A DNA stretch of 53,679 nucleotides, from assembly GCA_964636985.1 (NCBI GenBank), contig CAZWSX010000038.1, positions 1 to 53,679 of the forward strand. The letters run 5' to 3'. Below the pieces are notes generated by a model. That model was given only the letters and a program-made list of their open reading frames with translations, searched no databases and was not told the origin of the DNA. Below, one piece after another: positions 27,198-36,169 of the stretch. The stretch is from CAZWSX01 sp964636985. GTDB taxonomy: Bacteria > Planctomycetota > Planctomycetia > Pirellulales > Pirellulaceae. How positions within the stretch are numbered: the first letter of the stretch is position 1; each line of letters begins with the position of its first letter. The translations under genes were made by a program, and so were the position numbers.

Positions 27198-30187
27198 GGG
27201 GCGCCGGCGTCTCCAGTAGAAACGATGATCGACTTCGCCATCTTGGGCATCAATCCGTAGGCCGCAGCCAAAAGTTTGAGTGGGTGAAGGGTCGACTTGG
27301 TGGTCCCTTGCTCCATCTGCATTTTACAGGCGCTGCACTCCGTGACGCCGTTTTGAATTTCGGGATTCCGCATTGCCGCGATCAGGCCGAAGCCGCAACG
27401 GAGGCTGGCGCGATAGTTCTTGGCCTTCAAGCCGTAGGCGCCAGCCATCCCAGAACAGCCCCGCTCGACGGGGATCACGCTTACGCCCGGCAGAAGTTGC
27501 AGCAAACGCTGGGCGGGGGATTCTTCGTGGAGGACCTTCGAGTGGCAAGGCTCGTGATAGCCGAGCGAGATTTTCTGCGGGCGAAAATCGAGCCGCAACT
27601 GCCCCTGCTTATGCAGATTCCAGAGGAACCCGCAGGCCTCGAACGTGTTCGCGGCAACGAGCCTCGCATCGTCGTTGTCGAAGAGACGCGGATATTCCTC
27701 GCGGAGACAAACAGCCGCGGAGGGCTCCGGCGTGACGATTTTGTAGCCGCGGCGAACAGCATCGGACAGAATAGCAATGTTGGCCGCCGCCATGCGACGG
27801 GCGCCTTCGGCGTCGCCTTGGGCCAGACGGATCATGCCTGACGGGCGTTGCTGAGTGGGGACAAAGACGGCGATACCGTTGTGCTGCAAGACGGCGACCA
27901 GGGCCTCGGCAACTTGCGAATCGAACCAGTTGGCGTTGATATCGACGAAGATCGCGACTTTTCGATCAGCCTTTCCTTGCGGATCGCGCGTCAACCGCCG
28001 TCGCGACGCCCAGCGAATGAAGGGTTGCGCGGCAAGGCGTGGAAGCTTTCGTCCTTGTGCGAGGCCGAACATTTTCTCGAGCAGCCAGCGGGCGAAGGGA
28101 TTGCCAATGGCCCAGTTCGCCACGGTTCGAAAGCGCGAGCCCCAAGCGGCAAAATTGTGCAACCGCGCGAGGAACCAATCGCCCGATGACGGTCCATTCA
28201 CGGCGGTGTACTGGGCCTTGGCTTCGAGCATCAATCCGGGAATGTCCACGCCTGCGGGGCACTCGAGTTTGCACTGGTAGCAATGGACGCATAGATCGGC
28301 GATGTCTTTGACGTCGTCGCGCTGCAATGCCTCCAGCGGCAACTCGCGCGACAAGACGCCGCGCATCAAATTTGCCTTGGCGCGGGGCGATGCTTCCTCG
28401 CGTGGAGCAAAGCGGAAGATGGGACACATCCGATATTCGGCCGATTGAGTGCGGCATCGCCCGCAGCCATTGCACGATTGCGTGACTTCGATGACGTCGG
28501 TGGGAGACCAGGTCAGCTGGAGCTGAACGAGTGGAGTGGTCTGCTGCTCGACGACGACAGGCGCTTCGGCGGGCGGGTTGTCGAGCACTTCCGAAGGCGT
28601 TGGCGCCTCTGCAACTGGGCGAGGGCGTAAGTTTTTGGTGAGAGGCTGGGGCGCTTCGGCGACTACTTTGCCTGGGTTAAGGATATTCTTGGGGTCGAAG
28701 GTCCGCTTCACTTCGCGGAAGACATCGTACAGTGGACCATACTGCCGCCGCAGGAACCAGGTGCGGCTGAGGCCGACGCCGTGTTCGCCGCTCACGGTTC
28801 CGCGAAAGGCGATGACTTGCTCGTAGACTTCGACGGCCAGGTCCTGCATTTTGCGGAGGTCGTCGGGATTGCCTGGGTCCAAAAACGGACGTACGTGTAA
28901 TTGCCCGTGGCCGGCGTGGCCGAAGAGCGATGCGGTCACCTGGTGGGCTTTGAATATCTTCTGCAAACGATTCAAAAAGCTGGCGAGGTCTTCCGGGTGG
29001 ACGGCGATGTCTTCGATGAACGGAAGAGGGCGCGTGGTACCTTTCATCCGGTACAGCAGCGGCGTCATTCGACGGGTCAATTTGCGATAGAGCGCGATGT
29101 CGGAGGGCTCGAGCGTGGTGAGCGAATCGAAGGCCAACCGCTTTCGCCATCGCAGCGATTCGACGGCGTTTTCGATCCGCTGGCGAACTTCGTATTCCGA
29201 GTCGCCGAGCGTTTCGATCATCAAAACGGCTTCCGCCGCGCGCGGAATGGCGCGGGCATAGCGGGCGTCGGACTCGGCGGCGATGCTAAGCAGGCGGCGG
29301 TCCATGAGGTCGCAGGCACAAAGTCCGAGCTCGCGGGCGTCGATCGCGGCAGTCGCGGCTGATTCGATGCGATCGAAAAAAAGGAGTGCCTGCCCGACGT
29401 TGCGCGGCAATTGTTGGGTGCGGACCGTGGCTTGAACGACTAGGGCCAGCGTTCCTTCGGAACCGACCAATAGCTTCGCGAGGTCGAGTTCGTTATCGCG
29501 AACGACGTCTCTGAGGTAATAGCCGCTGCGATTCACCAGCGATCGGGGCTGGTACTCGGCGATGGTGGCCTGCTCGCGCGTCAACAGGTCGGCCAGTCGG
29601 TTGACTAGTTGATCGCGGATCGGCAGTTCTTCGCCGCCGGTGGTGACTGGATGCCGTCCGACTTCGATCATCTGGCCATCGGCCAGGACGACCGTCATCG
29701 ACTGGACGTGCGCGCGAGCGCTGCCGTACTTGAGCCAGTGGCTGCCGCCGCCGTCCAAGGCGAGGACGCTCCCCATGGTGGTGACGCCGGCGGTGGCTGG
29801 GTCGGGGCCGAACAATCGCCCCATGGATGCCAGTTGCCGATTGAGCTGGGCGTGAACGACGCCTGGCTGCACGGTGACGGTTTCGGCGTCGATCCGCAGG
29901 ACGCGCCGCATGGAGTGGGAGAAGTCGATCACAATTCCAGGGCCGAGCGATTCGCCGGCCAGGCCGGTGCCGGCTCCCCGAGCGTGGATCGGGATTCCCT
30001 TCTCGTGCGCGTAGCGGACGGTCGCAACCACGTCGGCGACACCGCGCGGCCGCACGATGCCTAGCGGCTTGATTTCATAAAGACTGGCGTCGCTGCAATA
30101 GAGCTGAAGGAAGACGTCGTCGCATCGAATCTCCCCTTCGAGGATGCCTCGCAGGTCGGCGACGATTCCTTCTTGTTGCCGATCCAT
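27194..30187 (-). CDS. FAD- and Fe-S-binding oxidoreductase (D-lactate dehydrogenase/glycolate oxidase GlcD-GlcF-like fusion)
   Basis: 997 residues. The first part is a PF01565-type FAD domain (about 40-215: GAGTGLAGESLGPGIVIDFS) with a vanillyl-alcohol-oxidase-type cap to about 460 (SLFGHAGHGQLHVRPF, GTVSGEHGVGLSR). After a Pro/Val-rich linker come two ferredoxin-like clusters (CNGCGRC near 572, CVHCYQCKLECP near 634). A C-terminal CCG-type domain follows (HEPCHSK, RGCSGMAGAYG, ECSACKMQME). Such single-chain enzymes oxidise D-lactate or a similar 2-hydroxy acid and pass electrons through Fe-S clusters to the membrane. Substrate not determined. It is translationally coupled to moaD and follows the zinc-ribbon gene by 19 bp. 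Confidence 0.9.
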   Translation of the reverse strand: MDRQQEGIVADLRGILEGEIRCDDVFLQLYCSDASLYEIKPLGIVRPRGVADVVATVRYAHEKGIPIHARGAGTGLAGESLGPGIVIDFSHSMRRVLRIDAETVTVQPGVVHAQLNRQLASMGRLFGPDPATAGVTTMGSVLALDGGGSHWLKYGSARAHVQSMTVVLADGQMIEVGRHPVTTGGEELPIRDQLVNRLADLLTREQATIAEYQPRSLVNRSGYYLRDVVRDNELDLAKLLVGSEGTLALVVQATVRTQQLPRNVGQALLFFDRIESAATAAIDARELGLCACDLMDRRLLSIAAESDARYARAIPRAAEAVLMIETLGDSEYEVRQRIENAVESLRWRKRLAFDSLTTLEPSDIALYRKLTRRMTPLLYRMKGTTRPLPFIEDIAVHPEDLASFLNRLQKIFKAHQVTASLFGHAGHGQLHVRPFLDPGNPDDLRKMQDLAVEVYEQVIAFRGTVSGEHGVGLSRTWFLRRQYGPLYDVFREVKRTFDPKNILNPGKVVAEAPQPLTKNLRPRPVAEAPTPSEVLDNPPAEAPVVVEQQTTPLVQLQLTWSPTDVIEVTQSCNGCGRCRTQSAEYRMCPIFRFAPREEASPRAKANLMRGVLSRELPLEALQRDDVKDIADLCVHCYQCKLECPAGVDIPGLMLEAKAQYTAVNGPSSGDWFLARLHNFAAWGSRFRTVANWAIGNPFARWLLEKMFGLAQGRKLPRLAAQPFIRWASRRRLTRDPQGKADRKVAIFVDINANWFDSQVAEALVAVLQHNGIAVFVPTQQRPSGMIRLAQGDAEGARRMAAANIAILSDAVRRGYKIVTPEPSAAVCLREEYPRLFDNDDARLVAANTFEACGFLWNLHKQGQLRLDFRPQKISLGYHEPCHSKVLHEESPAQRLLQLLPGVSVIPVERGCSGMAGAYGLKAKNYRASLRCGFGLIAAMRNPEIQNGVTECSACKMQMEQGTTKSTLHPLKLLAAAYGLMPKMAKSIIVSTGDAGAP

Positions 30188-30206
30188 AGTGCGATGGTCA
30201 GAGGAG

Positions 30207-30737
30207 TTAAGGCGACGATGTTTCGTCGGCGGGCGACGGCTCAGTTGGCGACGCGGTCGAGGCGACTGTCGGCTGCACCGAGGCCAGCCTTGCTAATTGT
30301 TGGCGGTGCTTCTCGTGCGTTTCGAGGTTGAACGCATCGTAATGTTCCAGCCCAGGCAGTCCGCGGTATTGCGCCTGGCAGCGGTAGCATTGCAACACGT
30401 TCCCCACGGCGAAGTACAGAATAACGTCCAGCAGCGCCGTCGCGAACAGGACGCCGTAGGTTGCCACGGGCCAGTGGTAATACCAAAAGATGCTCGCAAC
30501 GATAAAACCGATTGCGATGATTCCGACACCTAGGCTTTGAGAAAAATCCTTGCGGACGTAAAGCTCGCCACTGGGACAAACCAAGCACTGCCGCAGCGAC
30601 TCCTGCTGCCAGGCATCGCGCGGCGTATCCCAAGCCCGCTGGCAGTGGGGACACTGCATTTCCGTGACGGTTTTGGGGTCGAGGTTCGTAACCTCGCCGA
30701 CTTGTTGGCAGCCTGGACAAATAAAGGCGACGTTCAT
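30207..30737 (-). CDS. Zinc-ribbon membrane protein, hypothetical
   Basis: 176 residues. The first 60 contain paired cysteines (CPGC, CPHC, CLVC) that look like a zinc ribbon. Two membrane helices follow (GVGIIAIGFIVASIFWYY and ATYGVLFATALLDVILYFAV), then one more Cys pair (CYRC) and a Ser/Thr/Pro/Glu-rich tail. Small proteins of this shape are common in planctomycetes, but no function is known. It lies in a run with folE, a polytopic membrane protein and the FAD oxidoreductase, with gaps under 20 bp. Confidence 0.72.
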   Translation of the reverse strand: MNVAFICPGCQQVGEVTNLDPKTVTEMQCPHCQRAWDTPRDAWQQESLRQCLVCPSGELYVRKDFSQSLGVGIIAIGFIVASIFWYYHWPVATYGVLFATALLDVILYFAVGNVLQCYRCQAQYRGLPGLEHYDAFNLETHEKHRQQLARLASVQPTVASTASPTEPSPADETSSP

Positions 30738-30748
30738 TTTTTATTGCG

Positions 30749-31561
30749 CTAGGGAGTTCCTGCCCGCTGGAGAACCAAGAGCTGCGAGGTCAACTCGCCA
30801 ATAAACGAGACAATCACGCCAGCGTACAAAATGCCGGTCGCGCTTTGGGTGTTGGGGACGTCGAGGGTTTTCCATGTCATCCAGGCCAAAATGGCGGGCA
30901 TGATCAATCCGGCGCCCCAGCGTAAGGCGATAAAGGGCCACACCATTCGTACGGGATCGCCTTCCCAGCCCCAACCCATGTGAGCCGAGAGTAATCCCAA
31001 AAGGCACACTAAGATGCGGCCTGCCACCGAGGCGCCCATCAACAGGACCAGCCGGCGGAGCGGTTCGAGCTTCATGCCGGGATGATTGAGGTACCAGTGC
31101 CCGAGGAACATTCCGGCGAGCGTTGTCCCTAATAGTGCCGCCGAGGTAAGCCAATCGCCCGACCAGAGCAATTGGGTTGGGATGGGGCGAGACAACGTTC
31201 CGGTCGACGCCGCCGATAGTAGCCCGCATCCGGTTGCCAACAAGCCGATCAGCCACAACAGGCCGATGCCGAGGGTGCTCGCCTCGTAGAGCCAAACCAC
31301 GGCGGCGACGTATGCCATCACCGCGGTGGCGATCGTGAGGCCAAAGATTCCCATCCACCAGCTGCGAGGATCTTCGGTCAAACGCGACGCGTACGACCAA
31401 ACGGCCAGCGCGCCGAGGGTGTTCAAGCCCATCACGGCCCACAAATGGACGCGGTAGTAGCCGCTGGTCACGAAGCGCGGCGGCGTGAGTGCCATGGCGA
31501 CAGCCAGGCCGGCGGTCACGCGAAAAAGGAACTGCAGAAAGACTTGCCAAAAGTCGACCAC
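30749..31561 (-). CDS. Polytopic membrane protein, hypothetical
   Basis: 270 residues from a GTG at 31561, five bases after the folE stop. The N-terminus reads VVDFWQVFLQFLFRV. At least seven hydrophobic segments are visible, with short loops between them (for example ATAVMAYVAAVVWLY and LGIGLLWLIGLLATG). A frame open to 31909 runs in the other direction of reading sense through folE and is not used here. No family or motif was recognised. Its placement suggests co-expression with folE and the zinc-ribbon gene. Confidence 0.65.
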   Translation of the reverse strand: MVDFWQVFLQFLFRVTAGLAVAMALTPPRFVTSGYYRVHLWAVMGLNTLGALAVWSYASRLTEDPRSWWMGIFGLTIATAVMAYVAAVVWLYEASTLGIGLLWLIGLLATGCGLLSAASTGTLSRPIPTQLLWSGDWLTSAALLGTTLAGMFLGHWYLNHPGMKLEPLRRLVLLMGASVAGRILVCLLGLLSAHMGWGWEGDPVRMVWPFIALRWGAGLIMPAILAWMTWKTLDVPNTQSATGILYAGVIVSFIGELTSQLLVLQRAGTP

Positions 31562-31566
31562 GACGG

Positions 31567-32181
31567 CTATTTCCCTTGGCCGTAGATCAACTGCATGATC
31601 TCGGCGCGGGTCGAAAGATTCGAGCGGAACAGGCCCTTCATCGCCGAGGTGACGCACATGCTGCCTGGCTTGCGGACGCCGCGGATGGTCATGCAACTGT
31701 GGGATGCCTCGATCACCACGGCCACACCTTTGGCACTCAAGTGCTCGGTCATCATATTGGCGATGGTTTGCGTCATCCGCTCCTGCACCTGCGGGCGTCG
31801 CGCGACCGACTCGACAACGCGGGCCAACTTCGATAGTCCCAGCACCTTTCCATTGGGAACGTAGGCGATGTGGGCCTTGCCGGTGAACGGCAGCAGGTGA
31901 TGCTCGCACATGCTGTGGAACGTGATGTCTTTGACCAGTACGACCTCGTCGTATTGCTCGGTAAAGACTTTTTTCAGGTGAATCGAGGGATCTTCGTGCA
32001 GGCCGGCGAACATCTCGGCGTACATGCGGGCCACCCGGGCGGGGGTTTCGAGCAGGCCCTCGCGGTCGGGATCTTCGCCGACGGCGCTCAGAATTTCCCG
32101 AACGGCGCGCTGGATGCGCTCAAGATCGACGCCTTCGGGAATCCGCTTTTTCTTGGATGATTCGTTTTGGGTGTCGGACAC
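31567..32181 (-). CDS. folE: GTP cyclohydrolase I
   Basis: 204 residues from a GTG at 32181. The enzyme makes 7,8-dihydroneopterin triphosphate from GTP, the entry to folate and possibly other pterins. Family blocks are clear: ETPARVARMYAEMF, the zinc site CEHHLLPFTGKAHIAY with Cys and His, LGLSKLARVVE and SHSCMTIRGV with the second zinc Cys. The upstream reading frame extends to 32739 without similarity and overlaps the preceding gene. No other folate gene is adjacent; the pABA/H4MPT genes lie about 10 kb away on the other strand. Confidence 0.96.
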   Translation of the reverse strand: MSDTQNESSKKKRIPEGVDLERIQRAVREILSAVGEDPDREGLLETPARVARMYAEMFAGLHEDPSIHLKKVFTEQYDEVVLVKDITFHSMCEHHLLPFTGKAHIAYVPNGKVLGLSKLARVVESVARRPQVQERMTQTIANMMTEHLSAKGVAVVIEASHSCMTIRGVRKPGSMCVTSAMKGLFRSNLSTRAEIMQLIYGQGK

Positions 32182-32294
32182 GGAATAGTCGCAGGCGGGA
32201 AAAAAGCGATTGGGAGAAGCGTTTCCGCTGGTTCGCGTACCCGTCCAGACTAAGCCAAGAGGCGGAATTGAGCTAGGGGCGATGAAGCCTTGGC

Positions 32295-33425
32295 TCATTC
32301 CGCAGAGGCCAAACATCCGTGAATTCGGCCCAAAGCGACCAGAGAAAACGTGGTGGCGATAAGGGGATCGTCCTCGCGCATGCGGGCGGCTTCGCTTTGC
32401 CAGGAGCCGTTTTCCCGCTGAAGCACCAGAAGCGATTTGGCCAACCGCGCGGCGCGTTCTTTCGCCACCTGGCGGTCCAGCAACGGGAGGCATTCGCCGA
32501 GCCCGGCGAAGTAGTAGAACCGCAGGCTCTCCGCCCATTTCGCCTCGGGCGGAGCATCTTCGAAGCCAGGATCTACGCCGACGGCGTCGTGAAGGGTCAG
32601 CCATGCGATCGCTTCGTCGCGGCGACGTTGCCAAAGTTGATCTTTGAGCCCCGCGCCGTGAAGAGCGATCAGCGAAAGGAGCCCATCGCAAGTGGTCGAG
32701 CCGTACGGTCGAGGTTTGGTGCGTTCCTCGTCGAACCATTCTGCCTTGTTGCCTAAGTGATTGGGCTCGGGCGAGAAGACAAAACCTCCGGGACGCTTGC
32801 TACCGTCAGGCGCGTCGGGCGTTGTCGCAAAGCAGCGCGCGAGCCAGTCGCTGGCTCGAGTTCGGACTTCTTCCTCGATTGGCGTCTTCGACAATGTCAA
32901 CGCTTGGAGAACGAATCTCGAAGTCGAGATGTTGGTGCCGCTGGTGATGGCCTTGGTTTCAGAGCCGAAAAGATCCCACCCACCGAAATCGGGGCGGGAG
33001 GGCTCGAACTGGCGCGACGGACCGCATTGGGCGTCGACCAGGTACTTGGTTAGCCGGCGAGAAGTCTCGGCGGTGAGTAGGTTCTCGAAGCTCTCGTTCG
33101 CGATCAACAACATCGTTGCGGCGTAAACGGGGTAGTCGAGCGTCCCATCGGGTGCCGAGGGGCTTTGCGTTCTTTTTAGCCCGGTCGATAGGAAGGCCAT
33201 GGCGCGACGGGCAGCGGCTTGCCACTCGTTCGCGTCTGCCAGTTCGGCGAGCGACGCGCTCCACAGCACGGTGGCCGTGATCGCGGGACCTTCTTTCAGT
33301 TGGCCGTACGTCGTCGAACGCCACGCGCCGTCTTTGTCTTGTTGCCGGAGCAGCCAATCACTGCCGCGCTGCCGCGAGGATTCGATCGAGTCGCGCAGTT
33401 CGGCCAATTCTATGGGGTCCGGCAT
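32295..33425 (-). CDS. Terpene-cyclase/prenyltransferase-like alpha-barrel protein (no signal peptide)
   Basis: 376 residues from the ATG at 33425. The sequence is alpha-helical with repeat-like QW/DGAW blocks: DKDGAWRSTTYG near residue 32 and ENGSWQSEAARMR near the end, plus W/Y-rich helices between. This fits the squalene-hopene cyclase/prenyltransferase alpha-alpha barrel. The catalytic DxDD motif of squalene-hopene cyclases was not seen, so cyclase activity is doubtful. Only 5 bp separate it from the preceding related gene, making a tandem pair. No signal peptide is visible. Confidence 0.7.
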   Translation of the reverse strand: MPDPIELAELRDSIESSRQRGSDWLLRQQDKDGAWRSTTYGQLKEGPAITATVLWSASLAELADANEWQAAARRAMAFLSTGLKRTQSPSAPDGTLDYPVYAATMLLIANESFENLLTAETSRRLTKYLVDAQCGPSRQFEPSRPDFGGWDLFGSETKAITSGTNISTSRFVLQALTLSKTPIEEEVRTRASDWLARCFATTPDAPDGSKRPGGFVFSPEPNHLGNKAEWFDEERTKPRPYGSTTCDGLLSLIALHGAGLKDQLWQRRRDEAIAWLTLHDAVGVDPGFEDAPPEAKWAESLRFYYFAGLGECLPLLDRQVAKERAARLAKSLLVLQRENGSWQSEAARMREDDPLIATTFSLVALGRIHGCLASAE

Positions 33426-33430
33426 TCGGT

Positions 33431-34585
33431 CTAGGCTTGCGAAATGGGGAGGTAGCGATTGGGCGACGTGAGGACCAAAATCGCTGCCGCGGTGCAGAAC
33501 GTGCGGCTGGTGATGCAGTGATGGCCGGTCCAGCTGCCATCGCTGTTTTGGACGGCGAGGATTCGGTCGCGAATTTTCGGATACCACTTCAACCAGTCCT
33601 CGCCACCTTTTTGCAGCATCGTTTCCGTGATCAGGTGGAAAGCGAGGAACTCTTCGCCGCCTGCTTGGGAGAACGCGGTGTTATCGCGAGTGATAAACGC
33701 GAGCACATCGCCGAAGGCTTTCTTAGCGACGGGCTCTTCGTCTTTGCCGAGCGCGAACAGCACGCGAATGCCCGTGGCGTTTTTGTAGAGTGTGTGCATC
33801 CAGCTGCCAGACTCGTGCGCGAGCGTCTGGGACATTTGCTGGACCAAGTGCTTGGCGGTGGTCTCGGGCGAGTTGCCGACGGTCATCCCGGCGTTGCTGG
33901 CGGCTCGGAGGGCCACCCAGCCCATCACGGTGCCGAGCATTGGCGCCCACGATTGGTTGCCCCAGTGTCCTTCCGCCGCCTGCGAACCGACGATCGCCGC
34001 GACGACTTTTTTAAGAGCGACGCGAATGGGCTCCGGGTCGGAGCCTTCGCCGAGCAACTCGGAAAGGAATAAGGATGCGAAGAAGCTGTGGGCGTGGCGG
34101 CCGATCTTGTTTTGGAGCTGCGTCCCCATCTCGGACGTGATGTCATCTTGCGGCATCGATTCGACGCGTTGCAGCAGGTAGTTGGCGATGCGACGGATCT
34201 CGCGGCTGCGTAGACCTTCGACTGCGGTGTTCCCTTGGGCCAGGAATGCCAGGCCGACCATTGAGGTGCAACCAATATCGGGCTGCTGGCCGATATCGAC
34301 TCCGCATCCCCCCTGGTTAGTCATTGTTTTGAGGAGCCATTCTTCGGCTCGGCGAACCGCGCGTTCGGCTTCGCGAGTCATTTCGGGGACGGCGGCAGGC
34401 TTGGCTTCGCCGGGTCCCTTTTCGGGTCCCTTTTCTGCGGCGGCAGGCTCTTGAGCCGCGGCCTGTTTTGACGCCTGGTTCGCGAGATAGGCCATCACAG
34501 CCGTGGAAAGGAGCCATTCACGTCGCGTTTGACCCAAACGACGATCTCCCGCTACATCCTGTTCCAAAAGTTCATCGCGTTTCAC
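33431..34585 (-). CDS. Terpene-cyclase/prenyltransferase-like alpha-barrel protein with twin-arginine-like N-terminus
   Basis: 384 residues. Near the N-terminus is a Tat-like motif (QTRREWLLSTAVMAYL) followed by an Ala/Gln/Pro/Lys-rich linker, so export of a folded protein is likely. The mature part repeats blocks such as NQGGCGVDIG, EGHWGNQSWAP and NSDGSWTG, typical of the squalene-cyclase/prenyltransferase barrel. A conserved-looking pattern of Gly, Trp and Asp is present, but no DxDD catalytic motif was found. Such proteins are widespread and uncharacterised in planctomycetes. It is transcribed with the next gene, 5 bp away. Confidence 0.75.
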   Translation of the reverse strand: MKRDELLEQDVAGDRRLGQTRREWLLSTAVMAYLANQASKQAAAQEPAAAEKGPEKGPGEAKPAAVPEMTREAERAVRRAEEWLLKTMTNQGGCGVDIGQQPDIGCTSMVGLAFLAQGNTAVEGLRSREIRRIANYLLQRVESMPQDDITSEMGTQLQNKIGRHAHSFFASLFLSELLGEGSDPEPIRVALKKVVAAIVGSQAAEGHWGNQSWAPMLGTVMGWVALRAASNAGMTVGNSPETTAKHLVQQMSQTLAHESGSWMHTLYKNATGIRVLFALGKDEEPVAKKAFGDVLAFITRDNTAFSQAGGEEFLAFHLITETMLQKGGEDWLKWYPKIRDRILAVQNSDGSWTGHHCITSRTFCTAAAILVLTSPNRYLPISQA

Positions 34586-34843
34586 AGGTGTCTCCCGGCA
34601 TTAGCGATACGACCACAAGCGGCAAAAACCCCACCACACGAATAGAGGCCGTCCATTCAGAGGAAGTTCCGTGCCGAATAGCTAGATTATCGAGCGTGGG
34701 GGTTACAGGGTCAATTCGGAACCGTGCCAATCAGCCAAGAAGGGGGAGTTTAGGTGGACCTGCGACGACCCGTCTCCCTATACTACGAGAGATATCGCCT
34801 TCGGGATGATCTTTACTGCTGGTGCGAGGGCTGGGCGTTACCC

Positions 34844-36136
34844 ATGAGAATCGCTTTTTACGAACCCTTGGGGCGGCTTGCCTTGGCCGTCGCTTTCTTC
34901 GCCAGCTCTGTCGCAATAAATAGCGCATCGCTCCTTGCCGCGGAACCCCTCAAGCCGATTGAGGCGGACGAGCAAGAGCGAGCGGCGATCGAATCTCTTA
35001 TCCGCCAACTGGGCGATGATTCGTACGAAAAAAGAGAAGCCGCGGGTGAGGCGCTGCTCGCCATGGGACTTAAAGCGCTGCCGTTCGTGGCGCGGGCCGT
35101 TCGCAGTGATGATTTTGAGATCCGCTATCGGAGCGAGCAGATTCGCCAGAAGCTTGGCGCCGGCGACCTGACGCGTCGCTTGGAAGCCTTCGAGAAGGAT
35201 GCCACCGACGAGACCGACTATGGGATTCCGGGTTGGAAAGAGTTCCGCGAGCGGTACGGCAAATTGCGCGGAGCCAAGGCGATGTTCGTCAAGATGTTTC
35301 GCGAAGATCGCGAACTGATGGAGCTCGAGGACGACGACACGCAAAGAATCAAGCACACCATCAGCATGCGGCTATGGCAGCTCCAGCAAAATCTCTCGAA
35401 CAACGATCAAACCAAAAACTTTCCGCTGGGTAAGGTCGCGGCCATTCTTCACAAGGGAAAGGGGAGTGCCGAGACCGACTTCTCCGGCAACATCAACCAG
35501 ATCCGCTTCAATCTTTGCTATCAGCAAGCGTTCCAGCAGGGGATGGTCGACGAAAATGCGCGCCACGTTTTGCGGGCGATCCTGACTCGCCAGATCGTCG
35601 ACGCGGAAGGCTGGGAGTTTCAGCAAGGGCTGAACCTGGCGTTGCAGTACGACATTAAGGAAGCGCTAGGCCCGGCGATCAAACTGGTGGAATCGCGCGG
35701 CGGGGGGCAAGTCCATTTGTTGTCGCAGGCACTTACGGCCGTGGTTCGCTTCGGCGGCGAGGAGCACATTGCACAGATCGAGCCGCTGCTTTCCGAGAAG
35801 CAGGTCGTGCTCCAGTTCCAACTGAACAAGTCCGCGCGAAAAGAATCGCAGATTGGCGATATGGCGATGGCGGCGATTCTAAAGCTGGCCTCGAAGGACC
35901 CCAAGCAGTTTGGGATCGAGTTGCAAGGGAATGGCCCCGGGCAAACTCCCAATCTCCAAATGGTTGGCTTTGAGAACGAAGCATCGCGCCAAGCTGCACG
36001 GCAAAAGTTCGACCCGTTCTTCACCGAATGGAAAGCGGCGCATCCTTCGAAGGGAGCAGGGGAGAAGAAACCGGCTGAAAAATCGGAAGTCGAAAAGTCA
36101 TCGGCCGAAAAGTCGCCGCCCGAGAAATCAAAGTAG
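34844..36136 (+). CDS. Exported HEAT-repeat-like protein, hypothetical
   Basis: 430 residues from the ATG at 34844, which starts the signal-peptide-like GRLALAVAFFASSVA segment. An in-frame ATG at 34754 would place 30 hydrophilic residues before the signal and is less likely. Residues about 40-110 look like HEAT/armadillo helices (LIRQLGDDSYEKREAAGEAL). Later helices follow, and the last 25 residues are a Lys/Glu/Ser repeat tail built from short KSxxEKS units. No catalytic motif was seen. The gene is followed 33 bp later by the giant PVC heme protein and is probably in the same unit. Confidence 0.7.
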   Translation: MRIAFYEPLGRLALAVAFFASSVAINSASLLAAEPLKPIEADEQERAAIESLIRQLGDDSYEKREAAGEALLAMGLKALPFVARAVRSDDFEIRYRSEQIRQKLGAGDLTRRLEAFEKDATDETDYGIPGWKEFRERYGKLRGAKAMFVKMFREDRELMELEDDDTQRIKHTISMRLWQLQQNLSNNDQTKNFPLGKVAAILHKGKGSAETDFSGNINQIRFNLCYQQAFQQGMVDENARHVLRAILTRQIVDAEGWEFQQGLNLALQYDIKEALGPAIKLVESRGGGQVHLLSQALTAVVRFGGEEHIAQIEPLLSEKQVVLQFQLNKSARKESQIGDMAMAAILKLASKDPKQFGIELQGNGPGQTPNLQMVGFENEASRQAARQKFDPFFTEWKAAHPSKGAGEKKPAEKSEVEKSSAEKSPPEKSK

Positions 36137-36169
36137 ATTGCTTCCTCCCAGCGGTATTTTGAGGCTCTT

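Noticed and set aside
31562..31909. N-terminal extension of the polytopic membrane protein through folE
   Set aside because: The extension reads Arg/His-rich sequence in a different frame of the folE gene; a GTG right after folE is a better start.
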